From: Pseudonocardiales bacterium
GTDB taxonomy: Bacteria > Actinomycetota > Actinomycetes > Mycobacteriales > Pseudonocardiaceae
Reading direction: 5' to 3'
Assembly: GCA_019244165.1 (NCBI GenBank)
Contig: JAFATA010000037.1
Location: 62,001-126,000 of the forward strand
DNA length: 64,000 nt
The position numbers and the translations under genes are program-made. Numbering within the stretch: the first letter of the stretch is position 1; each line of letters starts with the position of its first letter. Under the pieces are notes generated by a model. It made no database searches. It worked only from the letters and a program-made list of their open reading frames with translations, and had not been told where the DNA came from. Shown here piece after piece: positions 17,039 through 25,312 of the stretch.

Positions 17039-18360
17039 CTGCGCCCCACGTGCCCGACCTGTCGGGCTCTGCGGGCTAGGTCACGGGTGTCGGTGCTGGG
17101 TCGGGCTTCCAGCGCGGCGGCCAGGGGCAGCAGCCGCTGCACTCGGGCGGCGACGGAGTGCAGGGTGCTGACCGCTTCGATGGCGTGGTGGGCCAAGCTC
17201 AGCCCCTGGGGCTCTCCGGCCCGAACATGCGCCTCGGCGAGCAGCAGCTCCACCTGGAGGCGGTCTCGGCGGTGGTTCTCGCCGTAGCTACGCAGTGCGC
17301 TGCTGGCGGAGCGCTCGGCAGCATCCAGCTGGCCCAGGTCCAGCTGAACCGCTGCGGTCACGAAATCCCCCGTCGCGCGCTCGAAGGCATCGCGGGGCTC
17401 CCATCCGTCATTCGCCTCAGCGAGGTAGCGGGTGGCCTCGTCAGTCGCCTGCATGATGGCGTAGGCGGTCGCGGCCTGCCGGTTTAGCCGTGCCATGAGG
17501 GTCGGCAGCCGGGGATCCTCGGCGCAGGCTACTGATGGGGGCTTGCCGAGCCGGAACCCGCTCAGCCGCAGCTGCCCGAGCTGGAACAGCTTCAACGCGT
17601 CGTTGGGGTGGCCGATCCGGACCCAGGTCAACCCGGCCTGCCAAGCAGCGTTGGCGACCCCGTAGGCGTCCCCGACCCCGTCGGCTAGCCGCACGCCACG
17701 GGTGAAGTATCCGATCCCGTCCAGCCCGGAGTCGTAGCAGGCCCACCCCGCCTCGGTGTACAGCTCAGCCAGCGCGACGACCAATGCTGTCTTGACCGCC
17801 TCAGTCGCGGGCACCTCCAGCCATGGCGTGTACGCCCTCACAGCGCCACCGAACATGTCGGCCTGCCCACCGAAGTACCGCGTCACCCCGCGTAACTGCT
17901 CCGTGACGGCGCGCACGACGTGCACATCCGACATCCCCAGTCGCGAGGGCTGCACCTGCCCGCGGGGAAAGGCCACCTCGACCGGTTCGCCCCCCACCAA
18001 CGCCTGACCCACCACGGCCATCGTCGCGGTCGCGATCAGGGCGCGGCGTTTCACCTCGTCATCTACCTCTTCCCCGGCCGGCGGTTCCTCCGCTGGTTCC
18101 TCACCGTAGCTCACACCTAACCGCGCTCGGGGTATGCCGAGTCCGTCGGCGATGCGTTCCAGGACCCACACGTTGCTCACCTGGCGGCCCCGGATGATCT
18201 CGCTGACCTCCGACTGGGACTGACCGGTCAGCTGCGCGATGTGGCGCTGGCTGATGCCCAGGCGCCGCAGGTGGCGGTAGACCGTGCCGATATCCCGGGT
18301 GGTCAGGGCAGCGCGCATCTCGTCGCTGTCAAACAGTGCGGGATCAAGATGGCGGTCCAC
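17002..18360 (-). CDS. XRE-family regulator with TPR-like domain (paralogue 2)
   Basis: A 452-residue sister of the regulator at 10037. The helix-turn-helix is RRLGISQRHIAQLTGQSQSE, followed by VSNVWVLERIADGLGIPRA and the helical TPR-like region. Coding sequence and about 85 bp upstream are very similar to paralogue 1, showing a recent segmental duplication that included the promoter. GTG at 18360 is the common family start (GAGAGGTGA site eight bases upstream). The C-terminus differs from its sisters because a hairpin sequence was inserted. Neighbour upstream: SAM methyltransferase on the same strand. Confidence 0.88.
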   Translation of the reverse strand: MDRHLDPALFDSDEMRAALTTRDIGTVYRHLRRLGISQRHIAQLTGQSQSEVSEIIRGRQVSNVWVLERIADGLGIPRARLGVSYGEEPAEEPPAGEEVDDEVKRRALIATATMAVVGQALVGGEPVEVAFPRGQVQPSRLGMSDVHVVRAVTEQLRGVTRYFGGQADMFGGAVRAYTPWLEVPATEAVKTALVVALAELYTEAGWACYDSGLDGIGYFTRGVRLADGVGDAYGVANAAWQAGLTWVRIGHPNDALKLFQLGQLRLSGFRLGKPPSVACAEDPRLPTLMARLNRQAATAYAIMQATDEATRYLAEANDGWEPRDAFERATGDFVTAAVQLDLGQLDAAERSASSALRSYGENHRRDRLQVELLLAEAHVRAGEPQGLSLAHHAIEAVSTLHSVAARVQRLLPLAAALEARPSTDTRDLARRARQVGHVGRRAVNSTSPTSEG

Positions 18361-18460
18361 TGGTGTGATCACCTCTCGGTCAACCAGACGGGTCTCCGCA
18401 GGCCGGCAGCAGCTGACCGATCGGCGGCCTGACGAGGGTAGCTGAGACCCCCAGGCCCCC

Positions 18461-19306
18461 TCAGGGCCGCCAGATGTCGAGCGCGATCTCCCGGACGGGC
18501 TGGCTGAACAACCCCGTGGGGCTCGCGTCGCGGAGTAACTGACGCAGTTCGGTCACGAATGCGGTGCGCTGGTCGCCGAACAGGTGCGGCGCCGAGCTGG
18601 ACCGGGAGAACACGGCGGCGACGACATCATCGGCTGCGCGGGTCACGGCCCGGCCCGGAACCTCAATCCGGTGGGGGCCGGCGAAGCCAGCCGCGCGGTA
18701 GACGCTGTCCGCATCAGTGGGCCTGCCCTGAGGAAGCCGGCCGCGACCGGCACGCCGCGTTGGTCCAAGGTAGCGATGCACCAACTCGGCGATGTCCGAG
18801 CGCGGCGGCTGCGGATGAAGCAGAACCTGCCCGGTGTCGGCGCCCTGGTGGGTGGCGGCGTGGACATGGACGCAGGCCCCGTCGCGATCCAGCATGCGGT
18901 GAACCGCGGCGGCGACCCGAGGCCGGTCCATCCAGTGGAACGACCGCGCAAAGGTGACCAGCCGATAGGTGCCCAACCCGGCGGGCAGGTCCTCGGCACG
19001 CAAATGTCGCCAGCTCACGTTGCGCACGCCAGTGTCGGCAGCCAAGCGGGCGGCTTCGCTGAGCATGTCCCGATCAGCGTCGATCCCGGTCGCCTCGGCA
19101 ACCATCGGCGCCAGCAGCAGCGTGAGCGAACCAGGACCGCAACCCACGTCCAGGAGCCGCCCAGAACTGTCCAGACGCAGCGCCGCTGCTAGCGAATCGG
19201 CCACAGCGTCTGGATAGGGAACGCGGCCACGGGCGTAATACGCCGCGCTGCCGCCATACAGCGACGGATCCCACGACCACTCACCTTCCCTCACCGCGGT
19301 CACCAT
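18461..19306 (-). CDS. class I SAM-dependent methyltransferase
   Basis: The 281-residue protein has the class I methyltransferase core: motif I LLDVGCGPGSLTLLLA, acidic strand end ATGIDADRDML, then AEDLPAGLGTYRLVTFARSFHWMD and a post-core VHRMLDRDGACVHVHA. It belongs to the broad methyltransferase-11/25 type; acceptor unknown. The gene lies upstream of XRE paralogue 2 in the same orientation with about 100 bases between them, in a region duplicated around the regulator, so a functional link is possible but unproven. Confidence 0.85.
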   Translation of the reverse strand: MVTAVREGEWSWDPSLYGGSAAYYARGRVPYPDAVADSLAAALRLDSSGRLLDVGCGPGSLTLLLAPMVAEATGIDADRDMLSEAARLAADTGVRNVSWRHLRAEDLPAGLGTYRLVTFARSFHWMDRPRVAAAVHRMLDRDGACVHVHAATHQGADTGQVLLHPQPPRSDIAELVHRYLGPTRRAGRGRLPQGRPTDADSVYRAAGFAGPHRIEVPGRAVTRAADDVVAAVFSRSSSAPHLFGDQRTAFVTELRQLLRDASPTGLFSQPVREIALDIWRP

Positions 19307-19807
19307 CCCTCACAGCGCCTCTGCTCGCCGCACATCATCTCCTGCATAGGCCAGTCCCGTCGCCTAGGGATCCTTGGTCCTGAGCAGTTCGACACTGAAG
19401 AAGTTCGACACAGCCGAGCTCTGGACGCCTCTCCAGGGTGATGCCCTCGCTCCCGTTCCCGACCGCGCTCTGTCGATCATCTCCTGCACTGATCACGTCC
19501 TGCGTAGCCCGGTGCCGTGAGTTCGACACCACCGACATCCCAGCGCCGGAAAATGTCGGTGGTGTCGAGTTCACGACATGCAGCCGCAACGCATCTCGGC
19601 GGCCCGAGGCGCAGCCTCACTGGCTGTGGCCGAGGCGACAAACGAGCACTGGCTCTGGCTATGGATCCAGCTGGGCCGCCACCCCCGACGTGATCACGAC
19701 GATGCCGTGAGGGGCTTACACTCTTTCCTTGGCTCAGGCGAGGAACCACAGCTCGGCGTCCGCGGCGTCCGACCAATGAGGTTCGACCATCAATGGGAGC
19801 AATGACC
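19307..19807. other. divergent intergenic region with hairpin repeat
   Basis: Five hundred bases with no convincing gene. The 5' part contains imperfectly repeated CATCTCCTGCA segments near 19335 and 19480; the hairpin repeat at 19516-19575 is listed separately. Confidence 0.5.
19516..19575. repeat. hairpin repeat, second copy
   Basis: Twenty-three-base arms (19516-19538 and 19553-19575) pair with two mismatches around a 14-base loop. The outer arm sequence GTGAACTCGAC is shared with the hairpin at 16974-17038. It lies between divergent genes, where a terminator is not expected, so a small dispersed palindromic element is more likely. Confidence 0.6.
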
Positions 19808-20536
19808 ATGGGAAAGTTGCAAGGGAAAGTGGCAGTCATCACCGGAGGCACTGCGGGGATAGGGTTGGCGACGGCAAAACTCTTCGTCAAAGAAGGTGCC
19901 TATGTTTTCATCATGGGCCGTCGCAAGAAGGAGCTCGATGAGGCGGTGAAGGAAATCGGTAGCAACGTTTCTGGCGTTCAGGGGGACGTTGCCAAACTGG
20001 CCGACCTCGACCGTCTCTACGAGGCCGTCAAAGCGAAGGGGGGAGTTGATATCGTTTTCGCTAATGCTGGCGTTGGTGAATATGTCCCCCTCGGCAGTAT
20101 CACGGAGGAGCATTTCGACAAACTGTTCAGCATCAATGTACGGGGGGTGCTGTTCACGGTGCAAAAGGCTTTACCACTGTTGAGCGATGGTGGCTCTATC
20201 ATTCTCACGGGGTCAGTCGCGGGTGTCAAGGGTGTTCCGGCTTTCGGCGTCTACGGTGCCACTAAAGCCGCCGTTCGCCGCTTTGTGCGGTCCTGGACTG
20301 TGGAGCTGAAGGATCGTCGCATCCGCTCAAACGTCGTTAGTCCGGGTCCGATTGCTACACCGCTAATAAATCGGGCACCTGCGGACACTATGGCGGGGAT
20401 TGTATCGACCGTTCCGATGGGACGTATGGGGGAGCCCGATGAAATCGCCAAAGCGGCGCTTTTTCTAGCCTCGGATGACTCCAGTTTTGTCACGGGCATC
20501 GAACTATTCGTTGATGGTGGCAGAGCGCAAGTCTGA
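19808..20536 (+). CDS. short-chain dehydrogenase/reductase (SDR)
   Basis: A 242-residue classical SDR: the cofactor motif is [10 protein letters not shown], followed by an NADPH-type basic residue pair (MGRRKKEL), NAG in FANAGVG, catalytic S in ILTGSVAG, and Y/K in VYGATKAA; the C-terminus ends with the usual FVDGG. ATG at 19808 has GGGAG eight bases upstream; earlier in-frame starts sit too close to it. Codon use is a little more AT-rich than its neighbours. It is the last chromosomal gene before the left AICE attachment repeat. Substrate unknown. Confidence 0.92.
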   Translation: MGKLQGKVAVITGGTAGIGLATAKLFVKEGAYVFIMGRRKKELDEAVKEIGSNVSGVQGDVAKLADLDRLYEAVKAKGGVDIVFANAGVGEYVPLGSITEEHFDKLFSINVRGVLFTVQKALPLLSDGGSIILTGSVAGVKGVPAFGVYGATKAAVRRFVRSWTVELKDRRIRSNVVSPGPIATPLINRAPADTMAGIVSTVPMGRMGEPDEIAKAALFLASDDSSFVTGIELFVDGGRAQV

Positions 20537-20646
20537 TCGACGACGAAGTGTGGGCGCCATGCCCCGTGTTTTCCGAGGCCTCGCGAGCGCGTTGAGGCTG
20601 AGCCCGGAGGCCCAACTGAGACCCCACAGACGGATGGCGGTGTAGA

Positions 20647-20705
20647 TGGCGGAGGATGCGGGATTTGAACCCGCGAGGGGCTGTCAACCCCAACACGATT
20701 TCCAA
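20647..20705 (-). repeat. left attachment site (59-bp copy of tRNA-Ser 3' end)
   Basis: Fifty-nine bases are identical to 36879-36937, covering CCA, acceptor 3' strand, T arm, variable arm and the 3' side of the anticodon stem of tRNA-Ser(GGA). Beyond 20705 the match stops, so no complete tRNA exists here. It marks the left boundary of the integrated element. Confidence 0.93.
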
Positions 20706-20798
20706 GACCAACAGCCTACGTTCGCCGTAGGTCGTCCAGTGTATCTGTGCTGCTCCGAAGGCTGACTGGATCTCCGCGCACCAGCAGGTATCGAGCTG

Positions 20799-20820
20799 AA
20801 CTGAGACCCAAACTGAGACC
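20799..20820 (+). repeat. left arm-type repeat (22 bp)
   Basis: Two half-units AACTGAGACCC / AAACTGAGACC in tandem. The same 22 bases occur at 36800-36821 near the other end in the same orientation. Position 94 bases inside the left attachment repeat suggests an integrase or excisionase arm site. Confidence 0.6.
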
Positions 20821-20946
20821 TATACATGATCAATTCGGTGAAGATTCGGCTAGTAGGCCGAGTACGGTGTGTCACGAGTGCGGAGCGGGGTTGTGGTAGA
20901 AGGGAGTCGTAAGTCGACAAAACTCACACGATGATGGGGAGCAGCG

Positions 20947-21087
20947 ATGGCTGAGGGCCAGCACGAGGACAACCGCGACAGGGATGGGCACAAGCAGGGC
21001 TACGACCACTCGAAAACCAAGGATGTGAACGAGTCCGGCGGCGGTAAACACCGGAAAGAGGACAGAGGCGATAAGGACGACAAGTGA
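20947..21087 (+). CDS. 46-aa charged peptide, candidate imiditide-type RiPP precursor
   Basis: ATG at 20947 follows a strong GGGGAGC site and encodes 46 residues, almost all polar: 19 acidic or amide and 11 basic residues, several glycines, no cysteine, and one Asp-Gly (residues 13-14 in NRDRDGHKQG). The TGA overlaps the GTG of the PIMT-like methyltransferase by four bases (GTGA), so the two are translationally coupled. A small charged peptide coupled to a PIMT homologue is the two-gene layout of imiditides, in which Asp is methylated and converted to aspartimide. It lacks the FxLD motif of FxLD lanthipeptides. The peptide role is inferred. Confidence 0.6.
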   Translation: MAEGQHEDNRDRDGHKQGYDHSKTKDVNESGGGKHRKEDRGDKDDK

Positions 21088-22262
21088 CCCTCACCGATGC
21101 GCAATCTTCCTGGGTCGCCTTGGTCGCGGAGGTGCCGCGGGCAGCGTTCATTCCCGACACCATCTGGGTAGACGATCACTGCGGTGATGGGCTTGTGGCG
21201 TTGTCCAAGCACACTGACCCGGATGGCTGGCACGCCGCAGTGTCGGCGGATGCGCCCGTCATCACGCAGGTCAATCTCGGTGACGTGCAGCCTGGCCAGA
21301 AGGGGAGCTTTGCGTCCAGCTCGGCGAGCCAGCCGAGCATCGTCGTGGAGATGCTGCACGCCCTGGACGCGCGTCCCGGGCAGTCCGTGCTGGAAATCGG
21401 TACCGGCACCGGCTGGAACGCCGCGCTGCTGTCACGTTGTGTCGGCGAGCACGGCCGGGTGGTCACCATCGAAGTGGATCCACGCCTGGCGCAGTACGCT
21501 CGATGCGCGCTCGCCCATGCCGGATACGACCCGCTGGTGATCACTGGAGATGGCCTGGTCGGGTACTCGGCGGGCGCTCCGTATGACCGGATGATCTCTA
21601 CCGCATCCATCCGTGAGGTCGTGCCCCGCGCCTGGCTTGAGCAGCTCCGGCCGGGGGGACGGTTGGTGACGCCGTGGGGTACGGACTGGTCCAACGGGGT
21701 CATGCTGACTCTCACCTTGGCTGAGGACGGCGTGGCTACCGGCGGGTTCTCCGGCGATGTGGCCTTTATGCGCCTGCGCAGTCAGCGCCGCGCCCGGTAT
21801 GGCTGGCGGCCCAGCGACCGTGACATCGAGCGCGCCCAGATCAGTACCACCGCTTGTCGCGGGAGTGATCTGGATCGGATGCTGAACCCGGAGAAGGGCA
21901 CGTTCGCCATTGGGGCGCGGCTGGCGTCGTGCTGTCTGGTGGTCGAGTGGGACAAGCACGGCGCGCTCCACCACATCCTGGAGCTGGACGACGGGGCAAC
22001 CAAGTCGTGGGCGCAACTGGAGGCCAACCTCAATAACCCGGCCCCGTTCACGGTGCGCCAACTGGGGCCGCGCAAGCTGTGGGACGAGGCTGAGGCCGCC
22101 TACGACTGGTGGCACGAGCAGGGCGAACCGCGCCTCGATCGCTTCGGTCTGCGCAGCCGGGACGGGCAGCAGTGGATCTGGCTCGACGAACCCGACAACG
22201 TGGTCCGTGTCGTGGAGCCCTCAGGTGCGGGTGGTGGCGACCTGTCGGGCCTTGCGGGCTAG
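21084..22262 (+). CDS. PIMT-like O-methyltransferase (RiPP aspartimide type)
   Basis: The 392-residue protein has an N-terminal PIMT domain: FIPDTIWVDD, motif I VLEIGTGTGWNAALL, VTIEVDPRLAQYA, and PYDRMISTASIREVVPRAW. A C-terminal extension of about 170 residues (LASCCLVVEWDKHG, AYDWWHEQGEPRLDRFG) is absent from housekeeping PIMTs but found in RiPP-associated homologues. Housekeeping PIMT repairs isoaspartate; these homologues methylate Asp in a precursor. GTG overlaps the 46-aa gene. The last ten or so codons and the stop are built from the antisense of an XRE-TPR gene 3' end (see the remnant at 22229-22270). Confidence 0.85.
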   Translation: MTLTDAQSSWVALVAEVPRAAFIPDTIWVDDHCGDGLVALSKHTDPDGWHAAVSADAPVITQVNLGDVQPGQKGSFASSSASQPSIVVEMLHALDARPGQSVLEIGTGTGWNAALLSRCVGEHGRVVTIEVDPRLAQYARCALAHAGYDPLVITGDGLVGYSAGAPYDRMISTASIREVVPRAWLEQLRPGGRLVTPWGTDWSNGVMLTLTLAEDGVATGGFSGDVAFMRLRSQRRARYGWRPSDRDIERAQISTTACRGSDLDRMLNPEKGTFAIGARLASCCLVVEWDKHGALHHILELDDGATKSWAQLEANLNNPAPFTVRQLGPRKLWDEAEAAYDWWHEQGEPRLDRFGLRSRDGQQWIWLDEPDNVVRVVEPSGAGGGDLSGLAG

Positions 22263-22270
22263 GTCACGGG
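22229..22270 (-). pseudogene. remnant of an XRE-TPR regulator 3' end
   Basis: About 40 bases match the 3' ends of the XRE-TPR genes at 25955-25990 and 17060-17085 (core CTGTCGGGCCTTGCGGGCTA). The remnant supplies the stop codon of the PIMT-like gene. It shows that a convergent PIMT/XRE pair once existed here, or that recombination used the conserved XRE 3' end. Confidence 0.65.
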
Positions 22271-22345
22271 ATGCAACTGGACTGCAGTTTCGGGCGACCA
22301 TTCAAAATCCGTTTCGGATGGTGCTGGGGTGGCTGATCGTGTGCG

Positions 22346-25309
22346 TCATGGGCAGGGTGGGTGGTAGGGCAGGCCGGGTGACACGTACTGCATCCACGTC
22401 GTGGGGGTGAGGGTGTTCGTGGTGGTGGCGCAGATCCGCTGGATGGCTTGGTCCACGTTCATCCCCCAGAGCTGCACAGTGTGGTCCCAGCTGCCGCTGG
22501 CCAGGGTCTGGCCGTCCGGGCTGAACGCCACTGACCTGACCGCGCTGGTGTGACCGGTCAGGGGTGAGCCCAGCGGCGTGGGGTGGGCCAGGTCGCCCAC
22601 GTCCCATAGCCGCACGGTGTCGTCGTCGCTGCCGCTGGCGAGGATGCGCCCGTCCGGGCTGAACGCCACCGACTCGACGGCGCTGGTATGGCCGGTCAGG
22701 GGCGGGCCTAGCGGTAGGGGGTGGGCGGGATTGGATACGTTCCACAACCGCACGGTGGTGTCGGCGCTACCGGTGGCCAGGGTATGCCCATCCGGGCTGA
22801 ACGCCACCGCGAAGACGGAGTTGGTGTCACCGGTCAGGGGCGGACCCAGGGCGCTCGGGTGGGCCGGGTCACTCACGTTCCACAATCGCACCGTCTGGTC
22901 ATAGCTGCCGGTGGCCAGGGTGCGCCCGTCCGGGCTGAACGCCACCAAGGCGACGGCGCTGGTGTGGCCGGTCAGAGGGGGACCTAGCGGCGTGGGGTGG
23001 GCCGGGTCACTCACGTTCCACAATCGCACCGTCTGGTCCCAGCTGCCGGTGGTCAAGATGCGTCCATCCGGGCTGAACGCCACCGACTCGACGGTATTGG
23101 TGTGGCCGGTCAAGGGCGGGCCTAGCGGTAGGGGGTGGGCCGGGTCGCTCACGTTCCACAACCGCACGGTCCGGTCGTCGCTGCCACTGGCTAGGGTGCG
23201 TCCATCCGGGCTAAACGCCACCGAGGAGACGAAGTTGGTGTGGCCGGTCAGGGGCGGGCCCAGAGCGGTGGGGTGGGCGGGATTGGATACGTTCCACAAC
23301 CGCACCGTCTGATCCCCGCCGCTGGCCAGAGTTCGCCCATCCGGGCTGAACGCCACTGCGTTTACGTAGTTGGTGTGGCCGGTCATGATTGCATCGGGGA
23401 TATTCCACAACCGCACAGTGCGGTCGGCACTGCCGCTGGCCAGGGTGCGCCCATCCGGGCTGAACGCCACCGAGCCGACGGTGCTGGCGTGGCCGGTCAA
23501 GGGCGGGCCCAGAGCAGTGGGGAGAGCTAGGTCACTCACGTTCCACAACCGCACGGTTTGGTCCCAGCTGCCGCTGGCCAGGGTGCGCCCATCCGGGCTG
23601 AACGCCACCGAGCTGACTACGTTGGTGTGGCCGGTCAGAGGCGGACTCAGAACGGTGGGGTGGGCGGGATCGGCCACGTTCCACAACCGCACGGTCCGGT
23701 CATAGCTGCCGCTGGCCAGGGTGCGCCCATCCGGGCTGAACGCCACCGACTCGACGGAGCTGGTGTGGCCGGTCAGGGGTGGGCCCAGAGCGGTGGGATG
23801 GGCCGGGTCACTCACGTTCCACAACCGCACCGTGCCGTCGTCGCTGCCGCTGGCCAAGGTGCGCCCATCCGAACTAAACGCCACCGATCTGACTACGTTG
23901 GTGTGGCCGATCAGGGGTGCACTCAGAACGGTGGGGTGGGCGGGATCGGCCACGTTCCACAACCGCACGGTCCGGTCATAGCTGCCGCTGGCCAGGATGC
24001 GCCCATCCGGGCTGAACGCCACCGACTCGACGGAGCTGGTGTGGCCGATCAGGGGCGGGCCCAGAGCGGTGGGATGGGCGGGATCGGTCACGTTCCACAA
24101 CCGCACGGTGTGGTCGGCGCCGCCGGTGGCCAAGGTATGCCCATCGGGGCTGAACGCCATCGCGAAGATCCTATTGGTGTTGCCGATCAGTGGTGCGCCA
24201 AGGGGTGTGGGGTGGGCCGGGTCACTCACGTTCCACAACCGCACCGTGCGGTCCCAGCTAGCGCTGGCCAAAATGCGCCCATCCGGGCTGATCGCCACCG
24301 CGGAGACACTGTCGGTGTGGCCGGTCAGCGGGGTGGACAGGGGGGTGTCTTCCAGGGTGATCAGAGTCGTGCGAAGATCCGGTGTCGGTTGCATGCGATA
24401 GGCGGTGAGGTCGAGTTGGGCCGCCAGAGAGATGTCCGTGCTGCTCAGTCGGTCGGCTTCCGCGGTGATCTGGTTGAAGATGGCGGTGTCGCGTTCCTTC
24501 TGCGCAGTGGCGCGTTGTTGGAAGGCGACGACCGCAGCCACGAGCGCCGCGATCAACAGTATTGCCAAGGCGGTGACGGCACCACGAGCCAGCTGCATAG
24601 TGCGGCGGTGCTGGCGGATGTGCTCACCTATCAGCTCGTCCTTGGGCACTTCGCGCACAGCTGCGGCGATGTCGGCCACGCAGTCCCGCAATCGGGGGTT
24701 GGACTGGTCCACCTGCTCCACGTCGTGCAGCCAGCGCAGGTCCACCCAGCGAGGGCTTTCCCGGAACGCGCCACGCAGCGCGGGGGGCAGAGCCGCGTTC
24801 GTCCCGTCATCGCCTCCGGCGTCGTCGGCGTAGGCGAACTTGCCCTCGGTGAGCACCACAAGCACCCGCTGCGGGGACTTGTTCGCCAGCCACCAGGCGA
24901 CCTCGCGGTTGACCCACTCGGACTGTGCCGCCCTCGGTGAGGCCATCAGTACCAGCCAGGCCGAGGCGGCTAGCGCTTCCTCGATGGAGGTCCACAGGCC
25001 TGGGTTGGCGGACAGGCTGGCGTTGTCCCGAAAGACCCGCAGGGCCCGCGCGCGGTACCAGGGTTTGGCGAAGCGCTCCAACCCGGTCTGCAGCGCCGGT
25101 GCGAGGGAACCGTCTAGGGCGTGACTGTAGGAGATGAAGGCGTCATATCCCGAAGTGGTGCCCCGAACACCGTCCTGATGGGGCGGGTGCAGGTCCCGTG
25201 CGGTTTGGTTACTGCGGGTGTGGTCAGAAGCGGGTGCTTCCAGGGGAGCGGAGTCCCCTGCAGGCTGCGGCGTTGGCGGTTTCGGGGGCTGTTCCCCGGA
25301 GGCACCCAT
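22346..25309 (-). CDS. TIR domain-transmembrane-WD40 repeat protein
   Basis: The protein has 987 residues. A TIR domain spans about residues 55-200 (YDAFISYSHALDG, then SEWVNREVAWWLA with the candidate catalytic Glu of NADase TIRs). One transmembrane helix follows near 240-262 (ALAILLIAALVAAVVAF), a linker, and 14 WD40 repeats (about 325-970; SPDGRTLASGS, TVRLWNVSDP). Repeats 7 and 8 are shortened, marking a break between two seven-bladed propellers. GGGAG precedes the ATG. TIR proteins with repeat sensors act in phage defence or signalling; here it is mobile-element cargo. NAD hydrolysis is inferred, not shown. Confidence 0.92.
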   Translation of the reverse strand: MGASGEQPPKPPTPQPAGDSAPLEAPASDHTRSNQTARDLHPPHQDGVRGTTSGYDAFISYSHALDGSLAPALQTGLERFAKPWYRARALRVFRDNASLSANPGLWTSIEEALAASAWLVLMASPRAAQSEWVNREVAWWLANKSPQRVLVVLTEGKFAYADDAGGDDGTNAALPPALRGAFRESPRWVDLRWLHDVEQVDQSNPRLRDCVADIAAAVREVPKDELIGEHIRQHRRTMQLARGAVTALAILLIAALVAAVVAFQQRATAQKERDTAIFNQITAEADRLSSTDISLAAQLDLTAYRMQPTPDLRTTLITLEDTPLSTPLTGHTDSVSAVAISPDGRILASASWDRTVRLWNVSDPAHPTPLGAPLIGNTNRIFAMAFSPDGHTLATGGADHTVRLWNVTDPAHPTALGPPLIGHTSSVESVAFSPDGRILASGSYDRTVRLWNVADPAHPTVLSAPLIGHTNVVRSVAFSSDGRTLASGSDDGTVRLWNVSDPAHPTALGPPLTGHTSSVESVAFSPDGRTLASGSYDRTVRLWNVADPAHPTVLSPPLTGHTNVVSSVAFSPDGRTLASGSWDQTVRLWNVSDLALPTALGPPLTGHASTVGSVAFSPDGRTLASGSADRTVRLWNIPDAIMTGHTNYVNAVAFSPDGRTLASGGDQTVRLWNVSNPAHPTALGPPLTGHTNFVSSVAFSPDGRTLASGSDDRTVRLWNVSDPAHPLPLGPPLTGHTNTVESVAFSPDGRILTTGSWDQTVRLWNVSDPAHPTPLGPPLTGHTSAVALVAFSPDGRTLATGSYDQTVRLWNVSDPAHPSALGPPLTGDTNSVFAVAFSPDGHTLATGSADTTVRLWNVSNPAHPLPLGPPLTGHTSAVESVAFSPDGRILASGSDDDTVRLWDVGDLAHPTPLGSPLTGHTSAVRSVAFSPDGQTLASGSWDHTVQLWGMNVDQAIQRICATTTNTLTPTTWMQYVSPGLPYHPPCP
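22460..24350. repeat. in-frame tandem DNA repeats encoding the WD40 blades
   Basis: Fourteen units of about 126-141 bp, many over 85 percent alike by eye; the block CCATCCGGGCTGAACGCCAC recurs in most. The DNA similarity exceeds what protein conservation demands, pointing to recent duplication or gene conversion. Confidence 0.8.
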
Positions 25310-25312
25310 CGA

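Larger units (their letters stand above)
20537..20946. other. left end of the AICE, non-coding
   Basis: This contains the left 59-bp attachment repeat (20647-20705), a 6-bp stem (CCTACG/CGTAGG) just inside it, the 22-bp arm-type repeat (20799-20820), an AACTGAGACCCC copy outside the element at 20614, and the leader region of the 46-aa peptide gene. No other gene is seen. Confidence 0.6.

Noticed and set aside
20647-20705. Second tRNA-Ser gene
   Set aside because: Only the 3' 59 bases are present; no 5' half or anticodon, so it is an attachment site.
20947-21087. FxLD lanthipeptide precursor
   Set aside because: No FxLD motif, no Ser/Thr/Cys-rich core and no lanthipeptide synthetase nearby.
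22460-24350. Regular repeats read as a possible CRISPR array
   Set aside because: Units are about 140 bp, in frame, and encode WD40 blades; no short repeat-spacer pattern or cas genes.
23558-24940. 460-codon plus-strand ORF opposite the TIR-WD40 gene
   Set aside because: Its repeats are the antisense of the WD40 blades; the minus-strand protein has clear domains.
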